This document shows, in pieces, positions 62,328 to 64,000 of a stretch of DNA of 64,000 nucleotides; position 1 is the stretch's first letter, and the number at the start of each line of letters is the position of its first letter. The translations under genes and the position numbers were made by a program. This DNA is from Burkholderiales bacterium. Its GTDB lineage: Bacteria > Pseudomonadota > Gammaproteobacteria > Burkholderiales > Burkholderiaceae_C. The DNA lies in the NCBI GenBank assembly GCA_016223165.1, contig JACRPO010000009.1, forward strand, positions 992,001 through 1,056,000, given 5' to 3'. Under the pieces are notes generated by a model. The model ran no database searches, was not told the origin of the DNA, and was given only the letters and a program-made list of their open reading frames with translations.

Positions 62328-63632
62328 TCACGGCGACGTCGTGACCGGGGCGGGCGGCCGGGCCACTGCGCCCGGTGTGTCCGGTCCGCCCTGCGCGCCT
62401 GGTGCGTCCGGTCCGCCCTGCGCGCCCTGCGCGCCCTGTGCGCCCTGTGCGCCCTGTGCGCCCTGCGTGCCCTGCGCACACTGTGCCCCCCCTGCCCTCT
62501 GCGCCTGCGCGCCTTGCACCTGCGCCGCCGCTTCCGCCGGCCAGTGAATGACGGCCGACACGCCGCCGCCGGGCCTCGCCTCGAGCGCGAGCGCGGCCCG
62601 CTCGCCGTACAGCAGCGCCAGCCGGCTGCGCACGTTCACGAGGCCGACGCCGGCATGCGGTTCGGGCGTCGCGGACAACGCGCCGAGGCTGCAGGCGACG
62701 CGGGCGCGTAGCGTGCCGGCGTCGCGGCGCGCGACCTCGATCTCGATGCGCGCCGGCCCCGCCTGGCGCTCCACGCCGTGCCGGAAGGCGTTCTCCAGCA
62801 ACGGCTGCAGCATCAGCGCCGGCACGCGTTGCGCACGCAGCGACTCGTCGACCTGCCACGCCCATGTCACCCGGTCGGCGAAGCGCTGGCCCATGATCTC
62901 GGCGTAGGCGTGCAGCAGCGCCAGCTCCTCCTCGAGGGTCACCTGCGGACGCCGCGCCAGGTCGGTGGCGGCGCGCAGCAGCGCTGCCAGGCGCAGCAGC
63001 AGGTGCTCGGCCAAGGCCGGCTGGTCGGGGATGGCCGAGGCGATGGTGTTGAGCGCGTTGAACAGGAAGTGCGGCTCGAGCTGCTGCGCGAGTTGCGCGA
63101 GCTGTGCCTCGCGCGCGAGGGCCAGGTGCGCCTCGGCGCGCAGGCGCTCGGCATGCAGCGCGGCGAACGAGCGGAAGCCGAAGAACATGGCCACGAAGAG
63201 CCCATAGAAGAGCGAGAACTTGACGCACTCGTAGAGCAGCACCTGCGGCCAAGGCGGATGGCGGTAGGTGAGCCCGGCGAGCGCATGCACGCCGTGGCGG
63301 ATGGCATAGACGCCGCCCACGAACAGCGGCGCGGCCAGCGGCAGCAGCGCCAGCGGCCTTGCCGCCCAACGCCAGGGCTGGCCGAGCAGCGGGTCCAGAC
63401 GCGGCACGTGCCGCCACAGCAGCCAGACGATGACGCTGGCGACGGCGAAGCTCGACAGCTCCCACAGGAACGGCTGCCAGAGCCGGCCCTCGCCGTGGCG
63501 CAGATGGTCCTGCACCTCGACGGTGAGCAGCAGCAGCCAGAAGACGGCCCAGGCGATGGCGAAAGGGCGCACCGCGGCACCGGCCGGCACCGCGGCCATC
63601 GGCACTGTGGCCCGGGCAGGAGGGTTGGCCAT
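62328..63632 (-). CDS. LytS-type sensor histidine kinase with a collagen-like C-terminal tail
   Basis: The protein has 434 residues from the ATG at 63632. Four membrane helices (about 25-40, 59-73, 93-111 and 137-152) precede a His_kinase domain with the phosphoacceptor His188 in QQLEPHFLFNALNTI. The ATPase domain has LQPLLENAFRHGVE and GVGLVNVRSRL. The last ~50 residues are a Gly-Ala-Gln-rich triplet repeat made by 9-nt units (62415-62477). Typical members end soon after the ATPase domain. Related pairs (AlgZ/AlgR, LytS/LytR) control surface polymers or pili. Upstream starts such as ATG 63743 are possible. Confidence 0.88.
   Translation of the reverse strand: MANPPARATVPMAAVPAGAAVRPFAIAWAVFWLLLLTVEVQDHLRHGEGRLWQPFLWELSSFAVASVIVWLLWRHVPRLDPLLGQPWRWAARPLALLPLAAPLFVGGVYAIRHGVHALAGLTYRHPPWPQVLLYECVKFSLFYGLFVAMFFGFRSFAALHAERLRAEAHLALAREAQLAQLAQQLEPHFLFNALNTIASAIPDQPALAEHLLLRLAALLRAATDLARRPQVTLEEELALLHAYAEIMGQRFADRVTWAWQVDESLRAQRVPALMLQPLLENAFRHGVERQAGPARIEIEVARRDAGTLRARVACSLGALSATPEPHAGVGLVNVRSRLALLYGERAALALEARPGGGVSAVIHWPAEAAAQVQGAQAQRAGGAQCAQGTQGAQGAQGAQGAQGAQGGPDAPGAQGGPDTPGAVARPPAPVTTSP
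62415..62477 (-). repeat. 7 x 9-nt tandem repeat in the histidine kinase tail
   Basis: Seven GCCCTG(C/T)G(C/T) units run without interruption. On the coding strand they give (Gln-Gly-Ala)n, resembling collagen-like triplets. Degenerate copies flank the block. Confidence 0.92.
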
Positions 63633-63834
63633 CGCCACCGAACATACACCGCTGCCACCGCGGCCGGCAGCGGCCATGGGGCGAAACGGCGGCTGGGCGG
63701 GGCCGAAGGGGCTGAAGGAACCTCGACCGGACCCTGATCGCATGCCGGTGCCGGCCGAGCCCTGCGCGCCGGGCTGCGCCGCCGATCCCATCGCCTGTGG
63801 CACGATGCGGCGCACCGCAGACCCGAGGCCGCCG

Positions 63835-64000
63835 ATGGACCCCCACGACCCGCATGTGCAAGTCATCCGCCACCCGCTCGTGCAGCACAAGCTGACGCTG
63901 CTGCGCGAGAAGGACCGCAGCACCAACGCCTTCCGGCGCCTGCTGCACGAGATCAGCGTGCTCATGGCCTACGAGGTGACGCGCGAGATGCCGACGCACC
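63835..64000 (+). CDS. upp: Uracil phosphoribosyltransferase, 5' part (cut by window end)
   Basis: The first 55 residues are visible. VQVIRHPLVQHKLTLLREKD and FRRLLHEISVLMAYEVTRE match the conserved N-terminus of UPRT, which converts uracil and PRPP to UMP for pyrimidine salvage. I chose the ATG at 63835 because GAGG lies seven bases upstream; an in-frame ATG at 63805 is possible. The PRPP-binding part lies beyond the window. It is divergent from the histidine kinase, with about 200 bp between them. Confidence 0.9.
   Translation, partial: MDPHDPHVQVIRHPLVQHKLTLLREKDRSTNAFRRLLHEISVLMAYEVTREMPTH

Overview
The window is very GC-rich DNA (roughly 70% or more in most genes) with tightly packed, often start/stop-overlapping genes. 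Gene content and synteny (glyA-nrdR-ribD-ribBA-ribH-nusB, a ZTP riboswitch on glyA, minor pilin genes beside nrdR, tolQRA) point to a betaproteobacterium of the order Burkholderiales, probably near the Rubrivivax/Leptothrix/Ideonella group. That placement is inference from gene families, not a database match.

Region 1 (about 1-18170) is a pigment locus of the aryl polyene (APE)/xanthomonadin type. A plus-strand operon (25-13311) encodes a membrane protein, an acyl/aryl ligase fused to a hotdog dehydratase, a lipid-A-type acyltransferase, a LolA-like carrier, an MMPL exporter, a NodB-type deacetylase, a methyltransferase, a ketosynthase, a chain length factor, a second dehydratase, a ketoreductase and an alpha/beta hydrolase. 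A converging minus-strand operon (18166-13339) encodes a methyltransferase, a flavin-dependent halogenase-like enzyme, a MipA/OmpV protein, a second acyltransferase and a family-2 glycosyltransferase. Together they can build an aryl-primed polyene on an ACP, decorate it, attach it to a lipid or sugar, and move it to the outer membrane. The ACPs, the aryl-acid-forming lyase and the thioesterase are not in the window; some may lie upstream of base 1.

Region 2 (18323-33697) is mostly housekeeping or solitary genes: glnS, a DUF3016 protein, a periplasmic FKBP, a DUF808 membrane protein, a small ORF, an HDOD protein, a class V aminotransferase, ygiQ, msrB, a small membrane protein, an ABC exporter, ubiD and a lytic transglycosylase.

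Region 3 (33728-45989) starts with a ZTP (pfl) riboswitch on glyA, then nrdR, six type IV prepilin genes (two FimT/GspH, PilE, PilW, PilX, PilV), and ribD, ribBA, ribH, nusB and an aminotransferase. The pilin genes have visibly lower GC than their neighbours. PilY1 and riboflavin synthase (ribE) are absent from places where they are often found.

Region 4 (46271-64000) holds a transmembrane Ser/Thr kinase with a PEGA domain and a coupled lipoprotein, then ybgC-tolQ-tolR-tolA without tolB-pal. It continues with two oxidoreductases around a DUF3047 protein, one fused to a VTT membrane domain, an orphan ATP synthase c-subunit gene, tandem lipoprotein PQQ sugar dehydrogenases, an acyltransferase-3 protein, a LytS/LytR-type two-component pair and the 5' end of upp.

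A recurring oddity is short tandem repeats, mostly with 9- or 12-nt units (also 6, 7 and 15). They expand linkers, signal regions and tails in frame in at least nine genes, and also occur between genes.
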